Source of the DNA: JAGVSZ01 sp963716855
GTDB lineage: Bacteria; Pseudomonadota; Gammaproteobacteria; Burkholderiales; SG8-39
DNA length: 64,000 bases
Assembly: GCA_963716855.1 (NCBI GenBank)
Contig: CAVQUV010000012.1
Coordinates: forward strand, 289,896-353,895
Direction of reading: 5' to 3'
Shown here piece by piece: positions 25,396-35,763 of this stretch. Below the pieces are notes generated by a model that saw nothing but the letters and a program-made list of their open reading frames with translations, was not told the DNA's origin and made no database searches. The number at the start of each line of letters is the position of its first letter. Position 1 is the first letter of the stretch. The translations under genes were made by a program, and so were the position numbers.

Positions 25396-28007
25396 GCCGG
25401 GCGCCGGCAAACGCCGCCCGGATGCGCGCCGTGCGCTCGAGCTCGTCGAGCGCCTCGAGCACCTTGCGGCGCAGGTCCGGATCGAGCGTCGTTTCCCGCA
25501 GGAACCGCCGCGCGGCGCTCACCGATGCGGCATCGGTCTGGCCGCCGAGGAACGCGGCGAGCCAGTGGTTCACGAAGAAGATCTTGCGCTCGCGCTTGAG
25601 CTGCGGGAGCCGGGTGAGCGCGCGCTCCAGGTACGGCGCGGTGAGCTCCGACTGCTCGACGGTGTTGAACGGCGCGACGCTCTCCTCGATCCAGCTCTCC
25701 GCCAGGGCCCGGTCGTCGAACCACGCCGCGAAGTATTTCGCCTTGGTCGCCGCATCGGGTCGCGCAGCTGCGACCGCGTACGCGTAGCGGCGCGCGTCAT
25801 CGCTCGGATCGGTTCGAGACTGCGTGGCGAGCAAGGCATCGGCTTCGGGATCGCCGAGCGCGAGCAGGCGCTCGATGATGCGGAAGCGCTCGCGCGAGCT
25901 CAAGCTCACGCCGGGCACGTCGCGGGTGCCCGCGAGGAGCGCCTTGAGCGTCGCGCGCGCCTCAGCGGTCGTCGCCGCGCCCACGTAGGCCCTGAACCAG
26001 GTGACGCGCAGCCCCTTGTCCGCGGCGCTCCCCATTCCGTGGTCGAAGGCCGCCTCCACCCTCGGGGCGGCCGCTTCCCGCTGCGACGTCCGAGAGGTAC
26101 CAGCGGAGCGTCGTCTGCGCGCGTCCGAGCAGGCTCGCGACCGTCAGCGCGTCGGTCTCGCGCGGCGCCTGGGCGAGGGCGAGATCGAGGTACGCGAGCG
26201 GCGCCAGCCGCGCGTCGCGCACCTCCTCCCAGAGTGCGTCGAGCAGCAGTGCGCGCAGGAACGGATCGGCGATCGCCCCGATGTCATCCATAACCGCGGC
26301 GCGGCTTGCATCGTCCAGCATGAAACGGCCGTACGCGTAGTCGCCGTGATTCGCGAAGACGTAGCGCGGTGTGGGTGTGCCCGCAAGCTCGCGCACGACC
26401 GTGCTGCGGCCCTCGAGGGCGACCGGCAGCGTGCGCGGCGCGCCGTCGCCGGCGACGAGAAGCTCGGTGCGCATCGGCCAGATGCCGTCGCCGCCAAGCA
26501 CGGGGACTTGGGCGAGCGCGAAATGCGCAACGCGTCCGTCGGCATCGGCGCGCCACGTGGTGCGCACGATCGGCATGCCGCGGCGCTTCACCCACGCGTC
26601 GGCCCACTTTTCCAGCTTGCGGCCGGAGGCGCCCTCGAGCGCACGCACGAGGTCGTTCCAGTCGGCGGCGCCGTACGCGTGCGACTGCACGAACGCCTGC
26701 ACGGCGCGGCGGAAGACGTCGGGTCCGAGATAGAACTCGGCCTGCCGCAGCACCGCGGGGGCCTTGCTGTAGACGATGCTGCCGTACGCGGACTTGGCCG
26801 CCGACAGGTTGGGCAGGCGTTGCCAGATCGGCGTGGTGCCCTGCGTTGCGTCGGTGCGGTAGGCGGCCGCCTTGAGCTGGTGGAACGCGTTCCAGGCGCT
26901 GAACTCCGGAGTGATCGCCTCGGCCGCCTTGGCCGCCATGAAGTTGGCGAAGCCCTCCTTCAGCCACAGGTCGTCGAACCACCGCATCGTGACGAGATCG
27001 CCGAACCACTGGTGCGAGGTCTCGTGAAAGACGAGCTGCGCGCGCCGGAGGCGGTCGGCCGCGGCGGGCTCGAACGGGAACAGCACCGATTCCTCGCGCA
27101 GGAACGTCGCGCCCGCGTGCTCCATGCCGCCGTAGGGGAACTCGGGCACGAGCACCAGATCGTGCTTCGGGAACGGGAAGGGGAAGCCGAAGTACTCCGC
27201 GAAGAAGTACACCGCCTCGCGATGGAGGCGGAACGTCTCGAACGCCTCGCGCTGCGCGCGTGCGAGCCGCGTCTTCCGCACGAGGAGGCGCGCTTCGGGC
27301 TGCGGCGCGACGCCTTCCTCGCGCTCGTCGAGGATCGCGAAAGGTCCGGCGGCGAAGGCAAAAAGATAGGTGCTGATCGGCTCGGTCGCGCGGAAGCGCA
27401 CGCGCTGCGCCGCGCCGTCGGCGACCGCCTCCGCAGCCGGCGCGTTCGACACCGCTTCCCAGCCGGCGGGGACCGTCAGCGCTAGCGTGAAGCGGCCCTT
27501 CAGGTCGGGTTGATCGAAGCACGGGAAGACCGTGCTCGCGTCCGACGGGACGAACAGCGAGTACACGTACTCGGCGCCGTCCTCGCGGTCGCGGTAGAGC
27601 GTCACGGCCGTGCCGGCGGTGGCGATCGGCGATTCGAAGCGCAGCCGCACCGCGTTCTCCCCGGTGCGCACATGGCGCGCCGGGATGACGAGGTGCTCGC
27701 GCACGATGCGCGGCTTCTCGATCGGGACGCCGTTCGCCTCGACCCGCGACAACCGGGCGTCCGGCGGTGGCCGCCAGTCGAGCACGAGGTCGACCGGCTT
27801 GCCGCGCACGGTGACACGAATCTCGAGGTTGCCCTCCACGCGCGTGACCGGCGTCGCGATCACCAGTTCGAGCGCGTACTGCACGTCGGCGTAGTGCTGC
27901 GCCCTCCAGCGCGCGAGCTCGCGCGAGACGCCGGGCTCCGATACGGGTGCCGCGGCGGCTTCAGCCATCGCCATCGCCGCCGCGAGGAGCGCGCCGCCGA
28001 GGCGCAT
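25313..28007 (-). CDS. Exported M1-family zinc aminopeptidase (one frame break)
   Basis: Removes N-terminal residues from peptides, probably in the periplasm. The protein begins with a signal peptide (MRLGGALLAAAMAMAEAAAA). The exopeptidase motif is GGMEHAGATF (GxMEN-like) and the zinc site HETSHQWFGDL with the downstream Glu in WLKEGFANF. The C-terminal ERAP1-like helical domain is in a different frame: a single extra base near 26068-26075 breaks SDVAAGS from the continuation AAPRVEAAFDHGMG. Repair gives 897 residues, normal for the family. It ends at 25313, 83 bases into the convergent ligase gene. Probably intact in the cell. Confidence 0.88.
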
Positions 28008-28016
28008 GCGACATCG

Positions 28017-28712
28017 CTAGTTCGCGCGCGCCGGGCGGACGAACGCCCAGGGCAGCATGAGCAACGCCATCATGCCCACGACGATCGCGGAGATGATCGG
28101 CACCCGCTGCGGCCACGGACCGAGCGCGTCGACGATGGTCGGCAGGGCGGGCTTCGAGGGTCCGAGGAAGCCGTAGTTCGCGCCGATCGCGAGATCGACC
28201 GCGATCGCCACCGCGGCGTACGCACCGCCGGCCACGCTCGCGAAACGCCAGTCGCGCCAGGTGGGACGGAAGCCGTGCACCGCGAGCGCATACGCGGCGA
28301 CGCCGACGATCATCCCGTGGCTCAGCCAGAAGTACCAGAACACGTGCGTCGCCGGGCCTTCTTCGAGCGCGGGCGTGATCAGCGCCTGCGTGCATAGCCC
28401 GAACCCCCAGAAGTAGAGCAGCGCGGCCAGCCGCGGCGAGCGCGTCACGAGGTAGAGGCCGGACGCGAGCGCGGTCCAGTGGCACAGCTGCAGCGGGAGG
28501 GTCGTGACCGGATTCAGGCGCGGCGGGAACAGCCACCACCCGTGCACGGCACACCAGACGACGACGAACGCGGCGCCGATCGCGCGCTCCGCGCCGCGCG
28601 CGCCGTCCGCATGCCCGCTGCGGCGGGCGGCACGGATGCCCGCGCTCGTCACGACGACGATGGCGAGGATCGCAGCCGCATGCAGGACCGAGAAGGGCTC
28701 GAATCTCTCCAC
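28017..28712 (-). CDS. TIGR02206/YwaF family integral membrane protein
   Basis: Unknown-function inner-membrane protein of 231 residues with about six to seven hydrophobic segments. FSVLHAAAILAIVVVTSAG is the first, and the loop GWWLFPPRLNPVTTLPLQLCHWTAL is the family hallmark, with conserved polar residues in the membrane-adjacent region. FGLCTQALITPAL and FWLSHGMIVGVAAYALAVHGFRP follow. The GTG at 28712 (VERFEPFSVLHAA) is chosen because it gives the family length; the open frame extends further upstream with arginine-rich non-coding sequence. It lies 9 bases before the aminopeptidase start. Confidence 0.8.
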   Translation of the reverse strand: MERFEPFSVLHAAAILAIVVVTSAGIRAARRSGHADGARGAERAIGAAFVVVWCAVHGWWLFPPRLNPVTTLPLQLCHWTALASGLYLVTRSPRLAALLYFWGFGLCTQALITPALEEGPATHVFWYFWLSHGMIVGVAAYALAVHGFRPTWRDWRFASVAGGAYAAVAIAVDLAIGANYGFLGPSKPALPTIVDALGPWPQRVPIISAIVVGMMALLMLPWAFVRPARAN

Positions 28713-28723
28713 GCGAACACCCG

Positions 28724-29206
28724 CTACCGGTCCGGCCTGAACCGCAACGTCCCCGAGTCCGCGGGCAGTTCGATGAAGAGGTTCCCGCCCTCGACGAAGA
28801 AGCTGGATGCGCGCTGCAAGTCGCGGAGGTAGCTCGCGTCGAGCGAGCCCGGCGGGCACGCCATCCGCGTGGTCGCGACCGGGCCGATCGCGATCGTGCC
28901 CGCGCCGATGCGATAGCTTCCGGTACCGCGATTGCAGTCGGCGCGGACCAGCAGACGCCCGTTCCGCGCCAGCTCGAGCGTGTAGCGGTCGGGGGCGGGC
29001 GACTCGACCGTCTCGACCGGCGTGACCGTCCGCTCCCACTGCCACACCGTATCGGTCACGGACTCGGGTGCCCGATTGCGGGCCGAAGCGCCGTTACCCG
29101 GGGCAGCGCCGCAGCCCGCGACCAGGGCGCCGAGAAATACTGCGAGCCCGGCGTTGCACCGCGGTCGGCGCGGCGTCGCGCGAGCGGTCGTGGTCTGGCT
29201 GCTCAT
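28724..29206 (-). CDS. META-domain (HslJ-like) lipoprotein
   Basis: Predicted lipoprotein of 160 residues. After a basic N-terminus, the hydrophobic stretch LAVFLGALVAGC gives a lipobox with Cys as the lipidated residue. The mature part carries a META domain: WQWERTVTP, YTLELARNGRLLVRADCNRGTGSYRIGAGTIAIGPVATTRMACP, and the C-terminal FFVEGGNLFIELPADSGTLRFRP. Such domains occur in heat-shock protein HslJ and secreted proteins; the function is unclear. The ATG overlaps the stop of the upstream methyltransferase gene (ATGA), suggesting coupling. Confidence 0.85.
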   Translation of the reverse strand: MSSQTTTARATPRRPRCNAGLAVFLGALVAGCGAAPGNGASARNRAPESVTDTVWQWERTVTPVETVESPAPDRYTLELARNGRLLVRADCNRGTGSYRIGAGTIAIGPVATTRMACPPGSLDASYLRDLQRASSFFVEGGNLFIELPADSGTLRFRPDR

Positions 29207-29817
29207 GGCCGGTCCGCGACCATGAGGAACACCGGGAAGAGGCGCGTCGCGCCCCCGACCTTTTTGGGGTTTTCGTACGCGGTGGTGAAACGCACGCCGG
29301 TGAAGCCGGCGGCGCGCGTCTTGACCGCGAGTGCGTCCCGGTCGAAGCCGTTGTGTCCGTCGAAGCCCGGGCCGTGGAACGCGCCGCCCTCGGCGTCGAG
29401 GTCGCCGATGCACAGCCGGCCGCCGGGCGCGAGGATCGCGTGGAACTTGCGCAGGATCGCGTCGGTGTCGGGGATGTGGTGCAGCACCATTAGAAGGCAG
29501 AGGAGGTCGTAGCGCGCCGCGGGCGGAGCGTCGGCGACGAGGTCGAGCTTCAGCGCGGTCATATTGCGTGCGCCGGCCGCGGCGATCTTCCCGCGCAGCA
29601 CGTCGAGCATGCCGTCGGAGGCGTCGGCAAGCGTGAACTCGCCGGGAAACGGCGCGAGCGCGAAGCCGAGCAGCCCGGTGCCGCACCCGTACTCGAGCGC
29701 GCGCATGCCCGGCCGGAACGGCACCTCGCGCCGGATCGCCTCGGCCACGGCGTGCGCCCGCGCCGCCTTGATCGGGTCGTCGTCCCAGGTCGCGGCGCGC
29801 TGATCGAAGGTCGCCAT
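29203..29817 (-). CDS. Class I SAM-dependent methyltransferase
   Basis: Cytosolic methyltransferase of unknown substrate, 204 residues. SAM-binding motif I is LEYGCGTGLLGFALA, an acidic residue follows in LADASDGML, and motif IV is LLCLLMVLHHIPD, with motif VI LAPGGRLCIGDLDAEGG. The WDDDPIKAARAHAVAEAI N-terminus is typical of UbiE-like small methyltransferases of the Methyltransf_11/25 type. It follows threonine dehydratase with no gap (stop codon and ATG adjacent) and overlaps the META lipoprotein gene by four bases. Confidence 0.88.
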   Translation of the reverse strand: MATFDQRAATWDDDPIKAARAHAVAEAIRREVPFRPGMRALEYGCGTGLLGFALAPFPGEFTLADASDGMLDVLRGKIAAAGARNMTALKLDLVADAPPAARYDLLCLLMVLHHIPDTDAILRKFHAILAPGGRLCIGDLDAEGGAFHGPGFDGHNGFDRDALAVKTRAAGFTGVRFTTAYENPKKVGGATRLFPVFLMVADRP

Positions 29818-31026
29818 TCAGTCGTGCACCACTTCAGCCTTGAAACCCGCACCGGCGAGCGCGGCGAGGATCTCCCGCACGTGTTCCGGCCCGCGCGTCT
29901 GCAGCACGAACTCGACCTCGGCGGAGAGCACCGGCAGGTCGGTGAACGCGCGCTGGTGGTGCACTTCCTCGATGTTGGCGTTCGCTTCGGCGAGGCAAGC
30001 GGTGACCTTCGCGAGCGCGCCGGGGAGGTCGCGCATCTCGACGCGCAGCCGCACGAGGCGTCCGGATCGCACCAGCCCGCGCTCGATGATGTCCGAAAGG
30101 ACGAGCGGGTCGATGTTGCCCCCGGAGAGCACGACGCCGACCGTGCGGCCGCGGAAGCGTGCGGGGTGGCGCAGCATCGCGGCGAGGCCCGCCGCGCCGG
30201 CGCCCTCGACGACCGTCTTCTCGATCTCGAGCAGCTGGACGATCGCCTGCTCGATATCGCCGTCCTCCACGAGCAGCACGTCGGCGACGTGCGCGCGGAT
30301 GACCGGCAGCGTCAACGCGCCCGGCTCCTTCACTGCGATTCCCTCAGCGATGGTCGAGCCCGCGAAGGTGGCTTCCCGCCCGTGCAAGGCGCAGTGCACC
30401 GCGGGGAAGCCGCTCGTCTCGACGCCGACGATCTCGATCGCGGGCTTCAGCGCTTTGGCCGCGACCGCGATGCCGGCGATCATCCCGCCGCCGCCGACCG
30501 GTACGACGAGCGTTTCGAGTTGTGGCGCCGCAGCGAGCATCTCCAGCGCGATCGTGCCCTGTCCCGCGATCACCAGCGGATCGTCGTAGGGGTGGACCAG
30601 CGTCGCGCCGCGCTCCGCCGCAATGCCGAGCCCGGCACGCCGCGCCTCGTCGAACGTTTCGCCGGACAGGATCACCTCGGCGCCGAAGCCGCGCGTGCGC
30701 TCGACCTTGATGTGCGGCGTGAAGCGCGGCATCACGATCGTCGCGCGAATGCCGAGCCGCTGGGCGTGATACGCGACCGCCTGCGCGTGGTTGCCGGCCG
30801 ATATCGCCAGCACGCCCGCCGCACGCTGCGCGTCGGTGAGGGTGCGCAGCTTGTTCAGCGCACCGCGCTCCTTGAACGCGGCGGTGAACTGCAGGTTCTC
30901 GAACTTGAGCCAGACCTCGGCGCCGGTGATCCCGGAGAGCGTGCGCGAGACGATGCACGGTGTCTCGACGATACTGCCCGCGATCGCCGCCGCGGCGTCT
31001 CGGACGTGAGCGAGCGTGAGGGTCAT
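29818..31026 (-). CDS. ilvA: Threonine ammonia-lyase with ACT domain
   Basis: PLP enzyme that deaminates threonine to 2-oxobutanoate for isoleucine synthesis or threonine catabolism. It has 402 residues. The Schiff-base Lys52 lies in FTAAFKERGALNKL, SAGNHAQAVA is the substrate loop, and PVGGGGMIAG binds the PLP phosphate. A single C-terminal ACT domain (LRVEMRDLPGALAKVTACLAEANANIEEVHHQR) suggests amino-acid feedback; this is the shorter, one-ACT form of the family (the TIGR01127 type). It starts one base after hemJ stops in the same direction. Confidence 0.93.
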   Translation of the reverse strand: MTLTLAHVRDAAAAIAGSIVETPCIVSRTLSGITGAEVWLKFENLQFTAAFKERGALNKLRTLTDAQRAAGVLAISAGNHAQAVAYHAQRLGIRATIVMPRFTPHIKVERTRGFGAEVILSGETFDEARRAGLGIAAERGATLVHPYDDPLVIAGQGTIALEMLAAAPQLETLVVPVGGGGMIAGIAVAAKALKPAIEIVGVETSGFPAVHCALHGREATFAGSTIAEGIAVKEPGALTLPVIRAHVADVLLVEDGDIEQAIVQLLEIEKTVVEGAGAAGLAAMLRHPARFRGRTVGVVLSGGNIDPLVLSDIIERGLVRSGRLVRLRVEMRDLPGALAKVTACLAEANANIEEVHHQRAFTDLPVLSAEVEFVLQTRGPEHVREILAALAGAGFKAEVVHD

Positions 31027-31027
31027 C

Positions 31028-31444
31028 TCAGAACGGTTTCACGACCACGAGCAGCACCGCCGCGAGCAGCATCAGCACCGGCGCCTCGTTGAACCAGCGG
31101 AACCAGACGTGCGAACGGACGGGATCGCCGGTTTCGAACTTGCGGAGCAAGCGACCACAGGCATGGTGATAGCCGAGCAGCAGGACGACGACAGCGAGCT
31201 TCGCGTGCATCCATCCGAGGCCCGCGCCGATGCCGTAGCCGAGCCAGAGCCACAATCCGAACGCGATTGCGGGCACCGCCAGGATCGTCATGAAGCGATA
31301 GAGCTTGCGCGCCATGAGGAGGAGCCGCGTACGCGCCTGCGCGTCGGTTTCCATTGCGAGGTTCACGAAGATCCGGGGCAGGTAGAAGAGGCCGGCGAAC
31401 CACGACGTGACGAATACGATGTGCAGCGCTTTGACCCAAAGCAT
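31028..31444 (-). CDS. hemJ: Protoporphyrinogen IX oxidase HemJ
   Basis: Four-helix haem-associated membrane protein that oxidises protoporphyrinogen IX. It has 138 residues. The N-terminal MLWVKALHIVFVTSWFAGLFYLPRIFV holds the conserved His and the WxAGLFYLPR motif; KLYRFMTILAVP and LGWMHAKLAVVVLLLGYHHACGR carry the conserved Lys/His of the family; FRWFNEAPVLMLLAAVLLVVVKPF closes. It lies 10 bases after mgtA and one base before ilvA. With hemL at the window start this is the second tetrapyrrole gene seen. Confidence 0.92.
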   Translation of the reverse strand: MLWVKALHIVFVTSWFAGLFYLPRIFVNLAMETDAQARTRLLLMARKLYRFMTILAVPAIAFGLWLWLGYGIGAGLGWMHAKLAVVVLLLGYHHACGRLLRKFETGDPVRSHVWFRWFNEAPVLMLLAAVLLVVVKPF

Positions 31445-31454
31445 GGCGGCGAGC

Positions 31455-34008
31455 TTACACCGCGGCGCGCCAGCGGAAGAAGCGCTGCTTTACCATCTCC
31501 ACGACCACGAGATAGACGGCGGTCAGCGCCGCGACCAGCGCGTAGAGCTGCCACGGCGGTGCGACGAAGCCGAGCTCGCGGCCGAACGGCGTAAGCGGCA
31601 GCGCCGCCGCGACCGCGACGATCGCGAGCGAGGTCGCCACGAGCCACGGGCTCGGGAGGCTCGCCCACGGCCGGCCGCGGGTGCGGATCACGAAGATCAC
31701 CAGCACCTGCGTGGCCATCGACTCGACGAACCAGCCGGTCTGGAAGAGCTTCTCGCCCGCGTCGAGCCACGCCAGCAGCAGATAGAACGTCAGGAAGTCG
31801 AAGAGCGGAGCTGACCGGACCGACCGTCCACATGAAGTCGCGCACGAACTTCATGTCCCAGGCGCGCGGCCGCGCGACTTCGGCGTCGTCCACTCGGTCG
31901 GTCGGGATCGGCACCTCCGAGACGTCGTAGAGCATGTTGTTCAGCAGGATCTGCACCGGCGCCATCGGCAGGAACGGCAGGAACGCGGCCGCCGCGGCCA
32001 TGCTGAACATGTTCCCGAAGTTGGAGCTCGTGCCCATCATCACGTACTTCATGATGTTGGCGTAGGTGCGCCGGCCTTCGACCACCCCGTCGTGGAGCAC
32101 CCGGAGGTCGTGGCGCAGCATGATCACCGCGGCCGCCTCGCGGGCGACGTCGACCGCGGTGTCGACCGACAGGCCGACGTCCGCGGCGTGCAGCGACGGC
32201 GCGTCGTTCACGCCATCGCCGAGGTAGCCCACCGTGTGGCCGGCGCGCTTGAGCGCCGCGATGACGCGGCCCTTTTGCGCCGGGGACACGCGGCAGAACA
32301 GGTTCACGTCGGCGGCGCGCGCGCGGAGCGCGTCGTCGCCCATGTTCGCGATCTCGGCGCCGGTGAGCATGCCGGCCACTTCGATCCCGAGCGCGCCGCA
32401 GACGTGCTTCGTCACGCGCTCGTTGTCCCCGGTGACGACCTTCAGGGCGACGCCGCGCGCGGCGAGCAGGCGCAACGCCTCGCCCGCGTCGGCCTTCGGC
32501 GGGTCGAGGAACGCCGCGAAGCCGCAGAAGACGAGGCCGGTCTCGTCGTCGACCACGGCGTGCGGATGATCGCGGCCCACCTCCTTGCAGGCGACCCCGA
32601 GCACGCGGAAGCCCTCGTCGGCGAGCCCGTCGTGAATCGCGAGGAGGCGCTCGCGGGCGGCGTCGTCGAGCGTGCGGCGGAACCCGGGGCCCGCTTCCTC
32701 GTAGTGCGCGGACAGCCGGACGATGTCCTCGGGGGCGCCCTTCACGACGAGCAGACGCTTGCGGCCGTCGTCGACCAGGACCGACACCCGGCGGCGCTCG
32801 AAATCGAACGGCACCTCGTCGATCTTGGCCCAGCCGCTCACGTCGATGTGCGTATGCGCGAGGATCGCGTCGTCGAGCGGGCTGCGCAGGCCGGTCTCGA
32901 AGGTGCTGTTGAGATAGGCGAGCTCGAGCACGCGGTCGCTCTCCCGCCCGAGCGGATCGACATGGCGCTCGAGCCGGATGCGCGCTTCGGTGAGCGTGCC
33001 GGTCTTGTCGGTGCACAGCACGTCCATCGCGCCGAGGTTGTGAATCGCCGGCAGCCGGCGCACCACGACGCCGCGCCGCGCCATGCGCGCCGCGCCGGCG
33101 GCGAGCGTCACCGACACGACCATCGGCAGCAGCTCGGGGGTGAGGCCGACGGCGAGCGCGACGGCGAAGAGCAATGCGGTCGGCCACGGCTTGCCCGTGA
33201 CGAGGTTCACGACGAGCACGAACAGGACGAGGAGCAGCGTGAGCCGCATGATCAGCAGCCCGAAGCGGCGCGTGCCGATCTCGAACGCGTTGGGCAGCGC
33301 GGCTTCGCGGAGACTGCCCGCGATGCGGCCGATCTCGGTCGCGGCGCCCGTGCGGCACACCAGCACGCGCGCGCTGCCGCTGATCGCCGACGTGCCCATG
33401 AATACGGCGTTCGTCGCCGCGTCGGGCTCGCGCGCGTCGGCGGGGAGCTCGGCGGCATGCTTCTCCACGGGAAACGACTCGCCCGTGAGGTGGGCCTGCT
33501 GGACGAAGAAGTCGCGCGCCTCGAGTACCCGGCCGTCCGCGGGCACGAGATCGCCCGCCGCGAGCAGCACCACGTCCCCCGGTACCACCTCGGCCACCGG
33601 GACGTCGAGCTCGCGGCCATCGCGCGCCACCCGCGCGTGCACGGCGACGGTCGCACGCAGGCGCTCGGCCACGCGGCGCGCGCGCCGCTCCTGCACGAAG
33701 TCGATCGTGACCGAGCCGACGACGAGCGTCATCACGATGAGCGCGCCGATCGGCTCGCCGGTGGCCGCCTCGACGGCGGCTGCGCCCAGCAGCACCAGAA
33801 CCAGCGGATTGCGGAAGTGCGCGAGGTAGTCGAGCCAGAGCGCGCGCGCCGGCTGGTGGTCGAACCGGTTCGGGCCGAAGCGTGCGAGGCGATCGCGCGC
33901 GCCCTCGACGGCGAGTCCGCCCGGGCCCGCATCGAGCGCGGCCTGCGTCTCGGCGATCGTCGCGCACCACCACGCGTCGGGCAGCGGCGCGGACGCCGCG
34001 TCGCGCAT
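31455..34008 (-). CDS. mgtA: Magnesium-translocating P-type ATPase (one frame break)
   Basis: P3-type ATPase importing Mg2+. The protein begins MRDAASAPLPDAWW. The A-domain TGES lies in AHLTGESFPVEKH, phosphorylation motif CTDKTGTLTEA, nucleotide domain LLVVKGAPEDIV, hinge GYLGDGVNDAPSLHAADVGLSVD, and LLNNMLYDVSEVPIPTDRVD in the membrane region. A single extra C/G near 31806 breaks the last third of the C-terminal membrane domain: removing it joins VGPVSS to LFDFLTFYLLLAWLD and on to FFRWRAAV. The repaired length is 850 residues, normal for MgtA/MgtB. The start overlaps the upstream permease stop (ATGA). No Mg2+-sensing leader is expected inside an operon. Confidence 0.92.
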
Positions 34009-34790
34009 CAGCTTGCGAGCCTCCTCCGGAACAGGACGAGCGCAGCGTAGAACCCGGCCGCCGTGTAGGCAAGCAGCACCGCGACGTGCAGCGGGGTTGC
34101 GGACGGCAGCTCGCCGGCGAGCAGCGGCCGCACCAGCTCGGTCGCGTGCACGAGCGGCAGCACGTGCGCGATCGCCTGCATCGCGACCGGCAGCTGCTCC
34201 ACCGGGAAGAACACGCCCGACACCATCGCCATCGGCGTGATCACGAGCGTGAAGTAGTAGCTGAAGAAATCGTAGGACGGCGACAACGCGGTGATCACGA
34301 GCCCGAGCGCGCCGAAGCACAGGCCCATGAGCGGCACGACGGCGAGCGCCAGGAGCGCGGTCGGCATCGTCACCAGGCCGAGCGCCCAGATCACGAGGAA
34401 GATGGCGAGCCCGGAGAGGAAGCTCTTGGCCGCCGCCCAGGCGAGCTCCGCGAGCACGACGTCGTCGAGCGCGACCGGCGCGTTGACGATCGCGTCCCAG
34501 GTCTTCTGCACGTGCATGCGCGAGAAGGCGGAGTAGAGCGTCTCGAACGTGGCGGTGTTCATCGTCGAGAAGCACACCGTGCCCGCGGCGAGGAACGCGA
34601 TGTACGGCCGGCCGCCGACCTCCGGCATCAGCGCGCCGAGGCCGTAGCCGAGGCCGAGCATGTAGATCGTCGGGTCGGCGAGGTTGAAGAGCACCGACGG
34701 TGCGGCGAGCTTGCGCCAGACGAGGAAATTGCGCCGCCAGACCGGCACGAAGCGCCGGCTAAGGCGCGGGAACGCGTAGGCGGTGGTCAT
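34008..34790 (-). CDS. ABC-2 type exporter permease (NodJ-like)
   Basis: Six-helix inner-membrane permease of 260 residues. Visible features are FLVWRKLAAPSVLFNLADPTIYMLGLGYGLG, FLAAGTVCFSTMNTATFE, YSAFSRMHVQKTWDAI and YYFTLVITPMAMVSGVFFPVEQLP, matching the NodJ/DrrB-like ABC-2 group that exports lipids, glycans or drugs. Its expected partner ATPase lies 2.1 kb upstream at 36879-37805 in the same direction, not adjacent as is usual; five other genes lie between. A small GCGGGC/GCCCGC hairpin (34805-34822) precedes the gene. The 3' end overlaps mgtA. The substrate is unknown. Confidence 0.88.
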   Translation of the reverse strand: MTTAYAFPRLSRRFVPVWRRNFLVWRKLAAPSVLFNLADPTIYMLGLGYGLGALMPEVGGRPYIAFLAAGTVCFSTMNTATFETLYSAFSRMHVQKTWDAIVNAPVALDDVVLAELAWAAAKSFLSGLAIFLVIWALGLVTMPTALLALAVVPLMGLCFGALGLVITALSPSYDFFSYYFTLVITPMAMVSGVFFPVEQLPVAMQAIAHVLPLVHATELVRPLLAGELPSATPLHVAVLLAYTAAGFYAALVLFRRRLAS

Positions 34791-34847
34791 GCTTGCCTCC
34801 TGGTGCGGGCTTTCAGGCCCGCGATCGAGCGGCGACGGCGGGCGATA

Positions 34848-35279
34848 TCAGACGGCGCCGGTGACCGGGGTCCAGCGCTGCTCGCGGCGCGCGGCGCGCT
34901 GCTCGGGGCTCTCGGCGCCGTAGTCCTTGAACTCCGGCGGCGGCAGGTCGGCCGGTCGGTTCGGCATCGTGTTGACGTTGACGATGCCGAAGCGCCCGCG
35001 TGCGCTGGTGAAGATCGCGCCGAGGTAGATGCCGCAGTTGCGGCAGATCAGGTAGTCCGCGGTACGCCGTGCGAAGCGGTAGCGGTTCAGCGCGCCGGGG
35101 GTGTGCTCGAAGAACTCCAGTGCGCCGGCGGGATCGGAGGTGGTCACGCCCGCGTGCGATCGGCAGAAGGAGCACTGGCACGCGCGGACGCTCCACGCGC
35201 CCGGAGCAAGCTGCGTGCGGTACGCGTAGCCGATCGCGCCGCAGTGGCAGGCACCGTCGAATTCGGTTGTCGTGTCCAT
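34848..35279 (-). CDS. GFA (glutathione-dependent formaldehyde-activating-like) family protein
   Basis: Zinc-binding Gfa-fold protein of 143 residues. The Cys pattern is GACHCGAIGYAY, ACQCSFCRSHAG and CRNCGIYLGA, as in the Gfa/CENP-V domain family. Members include the disputed S-hydroxymethylglutathione synthase; most have no known substrate. ATG at 35279 is used; a longer open frame upstream (to 35384) is arginine/threonine-rich and atypical. It is the last gene before the ABC permease and lies 7 bases after the acetyltransferase. Confidence 0.88.
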   Translation of the reverse strand: MDTTTEFDGACHCGAIGYAYRTQLAPGAWSVRACQCSFCRSHAGVTTSDPAGALEFFEHTPGALNRYRFARRTADYLICRNCGIYLGAIFTSARGRFGIVNVNTMPNRPADLPPPEFKDYGAESPEQRAARREQRWTPVTGAV

Positions 35280-35286
35280 GGCTGCT

Positions 35287-35763
35287 TCAGCGCAGGCGGG
35301 TGCGCGCGGCCGCTTCGGGGTTATCGACGACGTAGCGCAGGAAGCCGCTGTGCGGCGTGTACTTGTCGTAGAGGCCGCGCGCACGGTAGTTGTTTTCCTT
35401 CGTGTTCCAGTACAGGCGCGACCAGCCCTGTCGCTTCGATTCGGCCAACAGCCAATCGATCAGCTGCTTGCCGACGCCGACCGCGCGCACGGCGGGATCG
35501 ACGAAGAGATCCTGGAGATAGCAGACCGGAGTGATGGTCCAGGTGTTCTCGTGAATGATGTAGTTCGCGATGCCGATCACCTTCGCGTCCGCGCGCTCGG
35601 CGACGATGGCGTGGACCGGGGAGGCGGGGTCCATGATCCGCGCCCACGTGTGGTGCGTGATCGCCTCGGAGGGTTCGCGCTCGTAGAAGCGGGTGTAGCC
35701 GTCCCACAGCTCGCGCCAGCGCGCCTGGTCGCCTGCTTCGATCTTGCGGATTGACACCGTCAT
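35287..35763 (-). CDS. GNAT family N-acetyltransferase
   Basis: Acetyl-CoA-dependent transferase of 158 residues with unknown acceptor. MTVSIRKIEAGDQARWRELWDGY is the typical beginning, YLQDLFVDPAVRAVGVGKQLIDWLL covers motif A (V/I-x-x-x-x-R/Q-G-x-G/K, here AVGVGKQL) and WSRLYWNTKENNYRARGLYDKY motif B. This pattern is common among small stand-alone acetyltransferases sometimes paired with stress genes. The ATG overlaps the stop of the upstream small gene (ATGA). It lies in the group that separates the two ABC exporter genes. Confidence 0.88.
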   Translation of the reverse strand: MTVSIRKIEAGDQARWRELWDGYTRFYEREPSEAITHHTWARIMDPASPVHAIVAERADAKVIGIANYIIHENTWTITPVCYLQDLFVDPAVRAVGVGKQLIDWLLAESKRQGWSRLYWNTKENNYRARGLYDKYTPHSGFLRYVVDNPEAAARTRLR